From CBDCLY01 sp965218715 (GTDB lineage Bacteria; Bacteroidota; Bacteroidia; Flavobacteriales_E; Vicingaceae): a DNA stretch of 64,000 nucleotides. A program made the translations under genes and the position numbers. Positions 45,166 to 53,140 of the stretch are shown in pieces. The stretch covers positions 78,869-142,868 of the forward strand of contig CBDCLY010000014.1 in NCBI GenBank assembly GCA_965218715.1, read 5' to 3'. The notes under the pieces were generated by a model. It was not told the origin of the DNA and made no database searches. It saw only the letters and a program-made list of their open reading frames with translations. The stretch's first letter is position 1. Every line of letters starts with the position of its first letter.

Positions 45166-45788
45166 TTTTATTCAATTGAGAGTAAACAAAGTAAATTTCA
45201 TTTGCAATTTGCAAACTTCGTTCTAAGTATTTTTTTTCCTGTTCAGGAGTGGTATCAAATGCCTTAGGGTCTTCATAAGTTATTGGGATTCTTTTATCTG
45301 CACCTGAAATTATTGGACAAGCCCCCATCAGCTTCATTACACGTTAAAACTGCAGCAAAATTTGATTGAGGATTGAAAGCATCATTGTATACCTTCGAAA
45401 ACCCTTGAATGGCTTCCTCATTTTCTGAATATTTTATGGCATAAATGGGATTGTCTCCTTCGTTCAGTTGATCTATAACAAACCCTTGCTTTTTTAGTGT
45501 TGAGACCACAACAGGATACAAAGCTGTTGCCTCAGTCCCTCCTGAATTTGCTTGCACCTTTGGAACATTAAAATAATGGGCTAAACTTTGACACCAAACC
45601 TGGGAAAGATGACTCCTTCTTGAATTATGGGTACAAATAAAATTGATATTTATTTGCTCATTTTTATCAAGTTTAGCTTGAAAAAATTCCACTAATGGCT
45701 GCAATATTTCTTTTCTGCTTGCAGGAATTTCCTGTATTCTTAATTCCTCTATTAGGGCATTGAGTCGAGGAAATAATTTTGAATTCAT
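45152..45788 (-). CDS. Arsenate reductase-type low-Mr tyrosine phosphatase (one frameshift)
   Basis: Reconstructed as 211 residues from the ATG at 45788. The P-loop analogue is F-I-C-T-H-N-S-R-R-S (Cys-x5-Arg) near residue 56, followed by the W-C-Q-S-L-A, A-N-S-G-G-T-E-A-T-A and, after the shift, L-T-C-N-E-A-D-G-A-C-P-I-I-S-G-A-D-K. An extra C (G on this strand) in the run at 45320-45325 breaks the frame; removal restores the pattern. Enzymes of this type reduce arsenate to arsenite. The D-G-A-C-P motif supplies a further conserved cysteine. It lies in the ars operon between the DUF6428 gene and acr3. Confidence 0.82.
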
Positions 45789-45801
45789 ATTGATTTGATA
45801 T

Positions 45802-46269
45802 TTAGCAACATCCTCCTCCAGGAGTACAACAAGAACTATCATCTAACTCTGCCAATTGCATTTTTGGTTTCTCAGTAGGAACCCCACAATCGTCTTTTGC
45901 CAAGCAATCTGTATGTTTATTTCTTAACAAAAACATTTTTCCATCGAAATCTAATCCGAATTTCTCAATTGTATTGCCTTGGTATTCTACCTCAATCTCT
46001 GCATCTTCAATGTTTAATACATTTTCGGAAAGAGAAATGATGTTGATTAACTTCTCTGGATGAATGCGGTGATCATAATCATTGGCTTCCCACAATTGGA
46101 AATTGATAAGCTCTTCTTTTCTTACGGTTCCTCCGCAATCTATAAAATGTTTACTTGTTTTCCCCACTTCAGTTACGTGAAAATGACTGGGTACTAATTC
46201 TCCATTTGGCAATTGAAACCCAAGTTTAGGTAGGCCTTCTAAAGCTAATTTTACTTCTGATAATTTCAT
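45802..46269 (-). CDS. DUF6428 protein of ars operon, Cys-rich tail
   Basis: 155 residues. Family pattern: L-A-L-E-G-L-P-K-L-G-F-Q-L-P-N-G-E-L-V-P-S-H-F-H-V-T-E-V-G, D-C-G-G-T-V-R, F-Q-L-W-E-A-N-D-Y-D-H-R. The C terminus ends in D-D-S-S-C-C-T-P-G-G-G-C-C, four cysteines in two pairs, a likely As(III)- or metal-binding tail. Members travel with arsR and acr3 in Bacteroidota ars operons, but the function is unproven; delivery of arsenite to the exporter or to ArsR is an inference. Confidence 0.82.
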   Translation of the reverse strand: MKLSEVKLALEGLPKLGFQLPNGELVPSHFHVTEVGKTSKHFIDCGGTVRKEELINFQLWEANDYDHRIHPEKLINIISLSENVLNIEDAEIEVEYQGNTIEKFGLDFDGKMFLLRNKHTDCLAKDDCGVPTEKPKMQLAELDDSSCCTPGGGCC

Positions 46270-46294
46270 TTTTCTATTTTTTAAGTTTTAAATA

Positions 46295-46624
46295 CTAACA
46301 ACAATCAGTATTGGATATGTCTTGATCTAAGAATTGGAGCATGATCCTCTTCATTTCGGCCCATTTCTCAGTATTAATGCAATAGCAAACGCTAGTTCCT
46401 TCTACATTTCCTTTTATTAATCCCATTTGCTTTAATTCTCTAAGATGCTGTGAAATGGTTGCCTGTGCTAAACCAATCTCATTCACCAAATCGCCACAAA
46501 CGCATGTTTTAATCTTAAAAAGATGCTGTAAAATGGAAACCCTTGCAGGATGACTAAAGGCTTTGGCTAAAAGTGCCAATTCATTAATTTGATCAGTAAA
46601 TATTTCTGTTTTTGCTAATCCCAT
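46295..46624 (-). CDS. arsR: ArsR-family repressor
   Basis: 109 residues. A winged helix with F-S-H-P-A-R-V-S-I-L-Q-H-L-F, then the metalloid-binding pair in T-C-V-C-G-D-L-V near residues 44-47 (ELCVCDL in the classical ArsR), the recognition helix A-Q-A-T-I-S-Q-H-L-R-E-L and the wing G-T-S-V-C-Y-C-I. Cysteine pairs also occur in V-C-Y-C and at the very end (D-C-C). It should repress the four-gene ars transcript until arsenite binds. A 10-base palindrome GCAATATTGC lies just upstream of its start. Intact. Confidence 0.9.
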   Translation of the reverse strand: MGLAKTEIFTDQINELALLAKAFSHPARVSILQHLFKIKTCVCGDLVNEIGLAQATISQHLRELKQMGLIKGNVEGTSVCYCINTEKWAEMKRIMLQFLDQDISNTDCC

Positions 46625-46641
46625 GTTTGATTAATTGCTTC

Positions 46642-46658
46642 ATTGCAATATTGCGATT
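46642..46658 (-). promoter_or_regulatory. ArsR operator candidate
   Basis: The palindrome GCAATATTGC (46645-46654), extended to ATCGCAATATTGCAATG on the minus strand, lies about 20 bases before the arsR start. The same type of A-T-C-G-C-A-A-T-A-T-T-G-C palindrome precedes other Bacteroidota ars operons, so it is a likely repressor site. Confidence 0.55.
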
Positions 46659-46711
46659 AAAGATTGACTTGACCAAATTTTAAAAGAAATAATTTTTATA
46701 GAATACTTAGT

Positions 46712-48019
46712 TTATTGGAGCCGCTTAATTTGAACCTTTGTCTTCTTTAGTTTAAGCTTGTTTAGCGAACTGACTAGCTGGTTTGATTTGGATTTTGGAA
46801 CAGCAACAAAGGCGCAATCTTGCTTTAATTCAATAAGTCCCAATTCATCTTTCTTCAAATTGCCCTGTTTAAAGAAGAGTCCAGCAATGTCACCTTTTGA
46901 GATTTTGTCTTTTCTCCCGCCTGAAATGATTAAGGTATCCCAATCACTTACTCTAAAAGACCCCTTAGATTCCAATTGTATTGGTTGGTCTAATTGAATA
47001 AAGTCTGGAAGGTCTTTTCCTTTTAGTCCTAGAACATAAGCAGATCCTTGGGCATTCATTCTTGCACTTCTTCCATTTCTATGAGTGAATTCTGCTTGAG
47101 AATGGGGCAGTTCATAGTGAATAATGAAGTCCATTTCTGGAATGTCGATTCCTCTTGCTGCTAAATCAGTTGCGATAAGTAGATTAGAGCTGCCATTTCT
47201 AAACTTAACTAAGGCATTTTCTCTATCTCTTTGCTCTAATCCACCATGGAAGCAAACATGAGCTATTTTTTGTTTCTGCAAAAAGTCACTTAATTCTTGA
47301 ATGCTATTTTTAAAATTGCAAAAAACTATCCCATTCCCTTGTCCGATGTGTTTTAACAAGCGGTCAAGGATTGATAATTTATTTTGATTGGTATAAATGA
47401 CTTGCTCAATTAATAATTTAGATGCTGTCTGGCCTAGAAAATTGATTGTGTTCGGATCTTTCAATCCTAGAAAGGAAGGAATTTCTATCTTTTGAGTGGC
47501 CGAAGTCAATATTTTCTTTTCTAAATTGCCAAGAGCCCCAACAATCTCATTCATTTCGTCCTTGAAACCGATTTCAAGAGATTTGTCAAACTCGTCTAAG
47601 ACTAGAAACTTGGTGAAATTGGTTTCAATGTTTTCTCTTCGAATATGATCGGCTACCCTTCCAGGTGTCCCAATCAATAAACTTGGCGGATGTTTTAATG
47701 CTTGCTTATCCATGGAATTTGACTTTCCTCCATAAACTAAGGTAGATTTAAACCCACTTCCTATAGATCTAAAAACTTGTTCAATTTGTATGGCAAGTTC
47801 TCGTGTTGGGACGATGATCATGGCTTGAACTTCTTGTAGGCTCGGATTCAATTGATCAATTAAAGGCAGAAGGAAGGCCAAGGTTTTACCAGAACCAGTT
47901 GGGGAAAGCAAAACAATTTCAGATTTATTTGAAATCGTATCATAGGCCCTTTCTTGCATGGGATTCAATTTCTTGATGCCTAACTTTTCTAATATTCTTT
48001 GTTTTTGCTCCTGAATCAT
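46712..48019 (-). CDS. dbpA: DEAD-box helicase with DbpA-type RNA-binding domain
   Basis: 435 residues from the ATG at 48019, M-I-Q-E-Q-K; the open frame extends 23 codons upstream without family sequence. Helicase motifs are S-P-T-G-S-G-K-T, P-T-R-E-L-A, D-E-F-D in place of D-E-A-D, S-A-T and H-R-N-G-R-S-A-R in place of H-R-I-G-R. The C-terminal 70 residues match the DbpA RNA-binding fold (I-S-G-G-R-K-D-K-I-S-K-G-D-I-A-G), which targets hairpin 92 of 23S rRNA. The D-E-F-D and H-R-N-G-R variants are typical of DbpA. Role: late assembly of the large ribosomal subunit. Confidence 0.86.
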   Translation of the reverse strand: MIQEQKQRILEKLGIKKLNPMQERAYDTISNKSEIVLLSPTGSGKTLAFLLPLIDQLNPSLQEVQAMIIVPTRELAIQIEQVFRSIGSGFKSTLVYGGKSNSMDKQALKHPPSLLIGTPGRVADHIRRENIETNFTKFLVLDEFDKSLEIGFKDEMNEIVGALGNLEKKILTSATQKIEIPSFLGLKDPNTINFLGQTASKLLIEQVIYTNQNKLSILDRLLKHIGQGNGIVFCNFKNSIQELSDFLQKQKIAHVCFHGGLEQRDRENALVKFRNGSSNLLIATDLAARGIDIPEMDFIIHYELPHSQAEFTHRNGRSARMNAQGSAYVLGLKGKDLPDFIQLDQPIQLESKGSFRVSDWDTLIISGGRKDKISKGDIAGLFFKQGNLKKDELGLIELKQDCAFVAVPKSKSNQLVSSLNKLKLKKTKVQIKRLQ

Positions 48020-48130
48020 AGTGCAAAAGTAAATGTTTGTGTTGCTGAAATTCTTAATCGATGTTTTTATTATTGGCTTAAGGACCAATTTTACAGGCTA
48101 AATCCATTTTTTAGCTTTTGAATGGAAGGA

Positions 48131-48185
48131 TTTACATTAATTTACATTCGTTTAATAAATGTCAGAGATAGAGCTTTTACATTCG
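48131..48185 (+). promoter_or_regulatory. Tandem-repeat operator and -7 element of YceI-like gene
   Basis: TTTACATTAATTTACATT (48131-48148) is the exact reverse complement of the operator at 36231-36248. A third copy TTTACATTCG (48176-48185) contains TACATTCG (48178-48185), a close -7 element. The distance from operator to -7 element is 29 bases, against 30 at the serine hydrolase promoter, and the orientation is the same. Confidence 0.6.
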
Positions 48186-48207
48186 TGGAAACATTAAATT
48201 AAAAAAG

Positions 48208-48831
48208 ATGAAAAAATTTAGATTAGTTCTCTTATTGACTATAGTTGGAGTTGGCTTTCTTTCATTAAATGCCTTTTCAATTGATAAAGAAATTATTGAC
48301 GATGAAAAAGGGTTCCATTATGAAGCAAGTTCAGATCAACAAATTAATATGTTCATTTCTCATGGGCATTGTAGTTCACCATTTAGTGCGAAGGCGAAAA
48401 ATTTAAAAATACAAGCACCCTACGATGAAGATTTAGGAAATCCTTTAGAAGGGATGAAAATAAATTTTGAAATAGCGCCTGAAAGCTTTGTTTCTTGTTA
48501 TGGAAATAAAATGACTAAAATAATGCAAACTCCAGGGGTATTTGTTGGAGAGCATAATGAAAGCTTGCTTTTTAAATCTAAGAATGTTTATACAATGGGA
48601 TTAGACTGGTACCAAGTAAATGGTTCCCTTTCCATTAAGGGCGAAGAAAGAGATGTTGTATTGTTTGCTACTGGAATAAGAGCAAAAGATGCGGTATTGC
48701 CGACAAGTCTTGTTTTAGAAGGCAAAATGGATTTATCTGATTGGGGAATCGATTATGACCTTATAGTGAATGGTAAATCTGATGATGTACCAACAAAATG
48801 GTTTTACATTAACATGCGATTGGACATTTAA
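48208..48831 (+). CDS. YceI-like exported protein
   Basis: 207 residues with a signal peptide ending near N-A-F-S. The mature part has the lipocalin-like YceI pattern: I-S-H-G-H-C-S-S-P-F-S-A-K-A-K-N-L-K-I, I-N-F-E-I-A-P-E-S-F, V-N-G-S-L-S-I-K-G-E-E-R-D-V, E-G-K-M-D-L-S-D-W-G-I-D-Y. YceI proteins bind isoprenoid or other hydrophobic molecules in the periplasm and are often induced by stress. An A-T-rich leader of 16 bases with A-A-A-A-A-A-G precedes the ATG. The upstream tandem repeat suggests control by the membrane-bound regulator at 36299. Confidence 0.75.
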   Translation: MKKFRLVLLLTIVGVGFLSLNAFSIDKEIIDDEKGFHYEASSDQQINMFISHGHCSSPFSAKAKNLKIQAPYDEDLGNPLEGMKINFEIAPESFVSCYGNKMTKIMQTPGVFVGEHNESLLFKSKNVYTMGLDWYQVNGSLSIKGEERDVVLFATGIRAKDAVLPTSLVLEGKMDLSDWGIDYDLIVNGKSDDVPTKWFYINMRLDI

Positions 48832-48857
48832 TAAGTTAAAATTCGCCGACTTAGCTT

Positions 48858-48865
48858 TACTTTTG
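48858..48865 (+). promoter_or_regulatory. -7 element TACTTTTG before the HI0933-like gene
   Basis: TACTTTTG fits TAnnTTTG and lies 37 bases before the start of the flavoprotein gene, which would give a leader of about 31 bases. No clear -33 element is seen. Confidence 0.35.
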
Positions 48866-48902
48866 AAGCCTATCCATTGTTGAATAGTTTCAATTAAAAT
48901 TC

Positions 48903-50105
48903 ATGAAAAAAAAGCTTGCATTAATAGGAGGGGGGACTTCCAACTTATTCCTAGCTAGCTATATTGAACCCTCATTATTTGATGTTTGCATTTATGAAAG
49001 GAAAGCATCCTTGGGTAGAAAGTTTCTTGTTGCTGGAGATGGTGGATTCAATTTAAGTCATTCAGAAAACCTCAGGGATTTAAAATCGAAGTATGAGCCA
49101 GTAAATTTTCTAGATGAAGCTCTTGATTCCTTTACAAATGAAGATATGAGGGAATTTTTAAATGAAATTGAAGTTCCTACTTTTATTGGTAGCAGCGGCA
49201 GAATCTTTCCTAATAAAGGCATCAAACCAATTTTTGTTTTAAATCAATTGAAAAAAAAACTAGAAGAGAAAGGGATCGCTTTTGCTTTTGATAAAACCTT
49301 GACTTCCTGGCCTAATCAAAATGAACTGATGTTCAATAAAGTAGAAAGCGTTCAAGCAGATGTGATTGTTTTTTCTTTGGGTGGAGGAAGCTGGAAAATA
49401 ACAGGTTCAGATGGTTCATTTCTTTCAATATTTAGCGACAAAGAAATTAATACCAATGCTTTCCAATCTGCGAATTGTGCATTTGAAGTCAATTGGTTAG
49501 ATCAATTCATTAAAAAACATAAAGGCAAAGCTTTGAAAAATTGTATCCTTTCAATGAATGATAAAAAACAGAAGGGAGAGGTGGTAATTACCTCATTTGG
49601 GCTTGAAGGAAACGCCATTTATGGGCTAAGTTCTACCATCCAAAATCAATTGAATTTGAAGGAGAAAGCAATTATCACAATTGATTTCAAACCAAGCCTT
49701 ACTGAGAGCCAATTAATAGAAAAAATTAGAGCTTCAAACAAAAACCTTAGTCAGACTTTAAGAGAAGTGATTAAGTTGAGCAAAACACAAGTGGACTTAA
49801 TTAAATTAAGTCTAAACAAAGAAGAGTTTCTGAACTTAGAAAAATTGGTTCGAGCAATAAAGCAATTTCCAATTGAACTTTTGTCAGCTGCTCCTTTAGA
49901 TGAAGCCATTTCTACTCTTGGTGGTATTGACCTAAATGAGGTAGACTCCAAATTTGAATTGAAGAAATTTAAAAATCATTATTGCATAGGGGAGATGCTC
50001 AATTGGAATGCTCCAACAGGGGGATACTTGATTCAAGCCTGTGCTAGTCAGGGAGTGTTTCTAGCCAGGCATTTAAACGAGAAAGAGGCAGAAATTAAAA
50101 ATTAA
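48903..50105 (+). CDS. HI0933-like NAD(P)/FAD-dependent oxidoreductase
   Basis: 400 residues. The FAD-binding G-G-G-T-S-N-L-F lies at residues 9-16 (a variant of GxGxxG), then E-R-K-A-S-L-G-R-K-F-L-V-A-G-D-G-G-F-N-L-S-H, the family hallmark, and near the end A-P-L-D-E-A-I-S-T-L-G-G-I and G-E-M-L-N-W-N-A-P-T-G-G-Y-L-I-Q. The second half of the FAD motif and the catalytic domain match BaiN/HI0933 flavoproteins, some of which reduce C=C bonds. The variant with A-P-T-G-G-Y-L is a subgroup common in marine bacteria. The substrate is unknown. Confidence 0.85.
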   Translation: MKKKLALIGGGTSNLFLASYIEPSLFDVCIYERKASLGRKFLVAGDGGFNLSHSENLRDLKSKYEPVNFLDEALDSFTNEDMREFLNEIEVPTFIGSSGRIFPNKGIKPIFVLNQLKKKLEEKGIAFAFDKTLTSWPNQNELMFNKVESVQADVIVFSLGGGSWKITGSDGSFLSIFSDKEINTNAFQSANCAFEVNWLDQFIKKHKGKALKNCILSMNDKKQKGEVVITSFGLEGNAIYGLSSTIQNQLNLKEKAIITIDFKPSLTESQLIEKIRASNKNLSQTLREVIKLSKTQVDLIKLSLNKEEFLNLEKLVRAIKQFPIELLSAAPLDEAISTLGGIDLNEVDSKFELKKFKNHYCIGEMLNWNAPTGGYLIQACASQGVFLARHLNEKEAEIKN

Positions 50106-50766
50106 AAAAGCAAAAAACATTCATTTGATCCCGACTTGCCTTTTCAAAAAATTGGTTCATATAGCCTAACTCGATTTTTAACTTATCGTTAAGCTTTAAT
50201 CCAAGTCCGCCATACAAGCGATTTCTATCGAAAACCGAAGAAGTAGAATTTAAAAACACTTCATCGTATGCTGAAAAATAAGGAGCCTTTTTCTCTCCTT
50301 CTTTAAGTGGAATGTTTAGACCTAGAAAATACCTAAATCTCATTTTAAAACTTGATTCCACAAATCTTTGCTCAAATCGGTATCGATGATTTAACTTGAT
50401 GGATCCAATATTTTGTTTAGAAATGAATTGTTGAAAAATACGATGTTCATTGATACTAAGCTTCTCATCGGAAACCCCAATGTAATTTTCCGATAGGATG
50501 TATCCATAACCCAGTAATACATTGTTCTTGTTTTCATTGAAACTAATGCCAAGACCAGTTCTAATCAACAATTGCTCAAGATCTCCAAGTGCATTGTAAT
50601 TTCGGTGTTGAACTTCATTGTGCCAATTCCATTTGCTATCGATCTGTTTGTTGCCAATGTAAATCAACCAATTCCCTAATTCACTTTCTTTGCCAAAAGT
50701 AGAAAGTGGCAGCATCAAGCAAATGCTCAATACCACCACTAATTTATTTTCAATTAAAGATCTCAT
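50095..50766 (-). CDS. DUF2490 outer-membrane barrel protein
   Basis: 223 residues with a signal peptide ending near F-G-K. The mature chain is a series of amphipathic strands: W-L-I-Y-I-G-N-K, W-N-W-H-N-E-V-Q-H-R-N-Y, L-L-I-R-T-G-L-G-I, Y-R-F-E-Q-R-F, M-R-F-R-Y-F-L-G. It ends F-F-N-F, the aromatic terminus of an outer-membrane barrel. DUF2490 members are small barrels with no known cargo. It lies seven bases after the carbonic anhydrase gene and may form one transcript with it and the SulP transporter. Confidence 0.8.
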   Translation of the reverse strand: MRSLIENKLVVVLSICLMLPLSTFGKESELGNWLIYIGNKQIDSKWNWHNEVQHRNYNALGDLEQLLIRTGLGISFNENKNNVLLGYGYILSENYIGVSDEKLSINEHRIFQQFISKQNIGSIKLNHRYRFEQRFVESSFKMRFRYFLGLNIPLKEGEKKAPYFSAYDEVFLNSTSSVFDRNRLYGGLGLKLNDKLKIELGYMNQFFEKASRDQMNVFCFFNF

Positions 50767-50772
50767 TCTTTT

Positions 50773-51402
50773 TTACTCTGAAAAATGCACCACTCCAGAA
50801 TGAATATCGTACATGCCCCCAATTATCTTTATTTCATTGTTTTGCACCATTTCAGCCAAAACAGGACTTTCATTAAGGATGTTTTGAATGTTCATTTCAA
50901 CATTTTTATTGGCAACTTCATTAACAAATTCGATGTTAGAAGAATTACGCAAGCTAGCATCCTTTGGCTGAGATACTGAGTTTACAGCAGGTGTTATTTT
51001 GGCCAACATGCCGGTTAAATTTCCTAGTTCTGCATTATCACAAGCTCCCTTAACTGCACCGCAAGCCGTGTGGCCTAAAACAACTAAAACTTTTGTTCCA
51101 GCCAACTTGCACGCAAATTCCATACTGCCTAATATGTCTGAGTTAACAAAATTTCCAGCAATTCGAATGCTAAAAATATCGCCAATCCCTTGGTCAAAAA
51201 TCAATTCTGATGAAACTCTAGAGTCGATGCAGCTTAGCACTGTAGCAAATGGATATTGCCCTGTGCTTGTAGCATCTTTCTGTTCTAAAAGGTCTCTATC
51301 GGCTTGTTGGTTGTCTAAAAATCGTTTGTTTCCTTTCTTAAGCATTTCTATTGCTTTTTCAGGAGTCATTGCTGCTTGACTTTCTTTGCTTTGTGCTTTC
51401 AT
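50773..51402 (-). CDS. Beta-class carbonic anhydrase
   Basis: 209 residues. The zinc site is C-I-D-S-R (Cys and the Asp-Arg dyad, near residue 57) plus H-T-A-C-G-A (His and Cys near 110), with the S-I-R-I-A-G-N strand between them. It interconverts CO2 and bicarbonate. No signal peptide is seen, so it is cytoplasmic. It lies 12 bases after the SulP transporter gene on the same strand; the SulP-carbonic anhydrase pairing is a recognised bicarbonate-uptake module. The gene just downstream is a barrel protein of unknown role. Confidence 0.93.
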   Translation of the reverse strand: MKAQSKESQAAMTPEKAIEMLKKGNKRFLDNQQADRDLLEQKDATSTGQYPFATVLSCIDSRVSSELIFDQGIGDIFSIRIAGNFVNSDILGSMEFACKLAGTKVLVVLGHTACGAVKGACDNAELGNLTGMLAKITPAVNSVSQPKDASLRNSSNIEFVNEVANKNVEMNIQNILNESPVLAEMVQNNEIKIIGGMYDIHSGVVHFSE

Positions 51403-51414
51403 AGTTGTGTGTTT

Positions 51415-53004
51415 TTATTTTGAAATGGGTCTAAGTTTGAAGAATTCGATGTAGCTCGGTGGATTTTCAACTTCTCCACGTTGAGATACTAGTTTAATAG
51501 TAATGTTTCTTTCCTGAGCTTTAAGAGCAAAGTCCTCTAAAATTTCAATAATATCATTGTCTAAATAATTGGTTTTTCTTACGTCTAGTTCCAAATATGA
51601 ATCTTCAGGTAAATTGTCCAATTCATTTAAGATTGCGGCTTTATTGAAAAAGGTAACTTCTTCAGCTAAGGTCATTTTTAGTTTTCCATCTTTTGCATTT
51701 TCTCCTTCTTTATGCAAGAAGTGAGAGTTCTGGTAACTTTTAAACAATATGATTACAATTCCTACGGCTAATCCCAATCCAATTCCATAAAGTAGATCAA
51801 TGAACACAATACCAATTACTGTAACAGTAAATGGGATAAATTGTTTCCACCCTAATTCATACATGCTTTTAAATAGTGCAGGTTTCGCTAATTTATAACC
51901 AACAATTAGCAGAATTGCAGCCAAAACGGAAAGCGGGATCATGTTCAATAAATCTGGAATAATCATAACAGATATTAATAACATAAAGCCATGAAGAATA
52001 GCTGACATCTTAGTCCTTCCTCCAGACTGAATATTTGCAGAGCTTCTAACAATAACTTGGGTAATTGGCAAACCGCCGATCAATCCAGAAATAATATTAC
52101 CTGTTCCTTGAGCCAATAACTCCCTATTGGTAGGAGTAACGTTTTTATGAGGATCTAACTTGTCTGTAGCTTCAACGCATAAAAGAGTTTCGAGACTTGC
52201 CACTAGGGCAATCGTAAATCCAACAATCCAGACTTTAGGATTAGATATGGCTTCGAAATTTGGAAAACTGAACTGTGCAAAAAATGATGAGGCATCGTTG
52301 GGTACTGGCACATTAACCAAATGAGAATTAGCAATGGATAAGAGCTCATGTGTTTTGCTTAATTGATAAAATACAATTCCCGCAACCACCGCTACCAATG
52401 GTCCTTGGATGATTTGAAAAAGTTTGGCTTTGTCGCTTAAGACTTTTTCCCATAAAATTAAAATACCAAGAGCAACAATGCCTATTAATGCTGAGCCAGG
52501 CTGTATGTTATTTAAGGCTTCAACTATTTCAGAAAAAGTATTTTGTCCATCAACTTGAAAGAAGGCAAAATCTCCTTCAGGATCCTCATCATAACCAAAG
52601 AAATGGGGAATCTGTTTTAAAATGATAATGATTCCTATCCCAGTTAGCATTCCTTTAATGACAGAAGAGGGGAAATAGTATCCTATAATCCCAGCTTTAA
52701 GGAGACCAAATATCAATTGAATTATTCCACCTAAAACTACCGCTACAAGAAAATTCTCATAAGATCCTAAATTGCCAATGGCTGTCAAAACTATTGCCGC
52801 TAAGCCTGCAGCTGGACCACTAACTCCAATTTTTGATCCGCTTAAAGATCCTACAATTATTCCGCCGATTATCCCTGCGATTAGGCCTGAAAAAAGTGGA
52901 GCACCACTAGCTAAAGCAATTCCTAAACATAAGGGAAGTGCAACAAAAAAGACCACAATACTTGAAGGGAAATCATTTTTGAGAGAAGAGAACATGTTTT
53001 TCAT
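51415..53004 (-). CDS. SulP family anion transporter with STAS domain
   Basis: 529 residues: about 12-14 transmembrane helices (1-405) and a C-terminal STAS domain (about 435-525, with S-Y-L-E-L-D-V-R-K-T-N-Y-L-D-N-D). Typical SulP features near the N terminus are V-V-F-F-V-A-L-P-L-C-L-G-I-A-L-A-S-G-A-P and G-P-A-A-G. Linked to carbonic anhydrase, this one probably carries bicarbonate with sodium (BicA-like) rather than sulfate; that substrate is inferred from the neighbour. A TetR-family gene diverges upstream, with a palindrome between them. Confidence 0.9.
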   Translation of the reverse strand: MKNMFSSLKNDFPSSIVVFFVALPLCLGIALASGAPLFSGLIAGIIGGIIVGSLSGSKIGVSGPAAGLAAIVLTAIGNLGSYENFLVAVVLGGIIQLIFGLLKAGIIGYYFPSSVIKGMLTGIGIIIILKQIPHFFGYDEDPEGDFAFFQVDGQNTFSEIVEALNNIQPGSALIGIVALGILILWEKVLSDKAKLFQIIQGPLVAVVAGIVFYQLSKTHELLSIANSHLVNVPVPNDASSFFAQFSFPNFEAISNPKVWIVGFTIALVASLETLLCVEATDKLDPHKNVTPTNRELLAQGTGNIISGLIGGLPITQVIVRSSANIQSGGRTKMSAILHGFMLLISVMIIPDLLNMIPLSVLAAILLIVGYKLAKPALFKSMYELGWKQFIPFTVTVIGIVFIDLLYGIGLGLAVGIVIILFKSYQNSHFLHKEGENAKDGKLKMTLAEEVTFFNKAAILNELDNLPEDSYLELDVRKTNYLDNDIIEILEDFALKAQERNITIKLVSQRGEVENPPSYIEFFKLRPISK

Positions 53005-53026
53005 TCAATTTTGTTTTAATTTTTTG

Positions 53027-53065
53027 CAAATATAATAATACTTTTTCATTTGATAGTAATGCTAT
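53027..53065. promoter_or_regulatory. SulP promoter and TetR operator candidate
   Basis: On the minus strand TATATTTG (53034-53027) is a perfect -7 element, 16 bases upstream of the SulP start. Just upstream lies ATAGTAATGCTAT (53053-53065), an imperfect odd palindrome set within larger AATAATA...TATTATT flanks. This overlaps the -33 zone, a good place for repression by the TetR product. Confidence 0.4.
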
Positions 53066-53140
53066 TATTTTGAATTGTATAACTTTTCTTATGTTTGTCG
53101 GCAAATTGAATTATTGTCTCCAAATATCTTTTGAAAGCAA

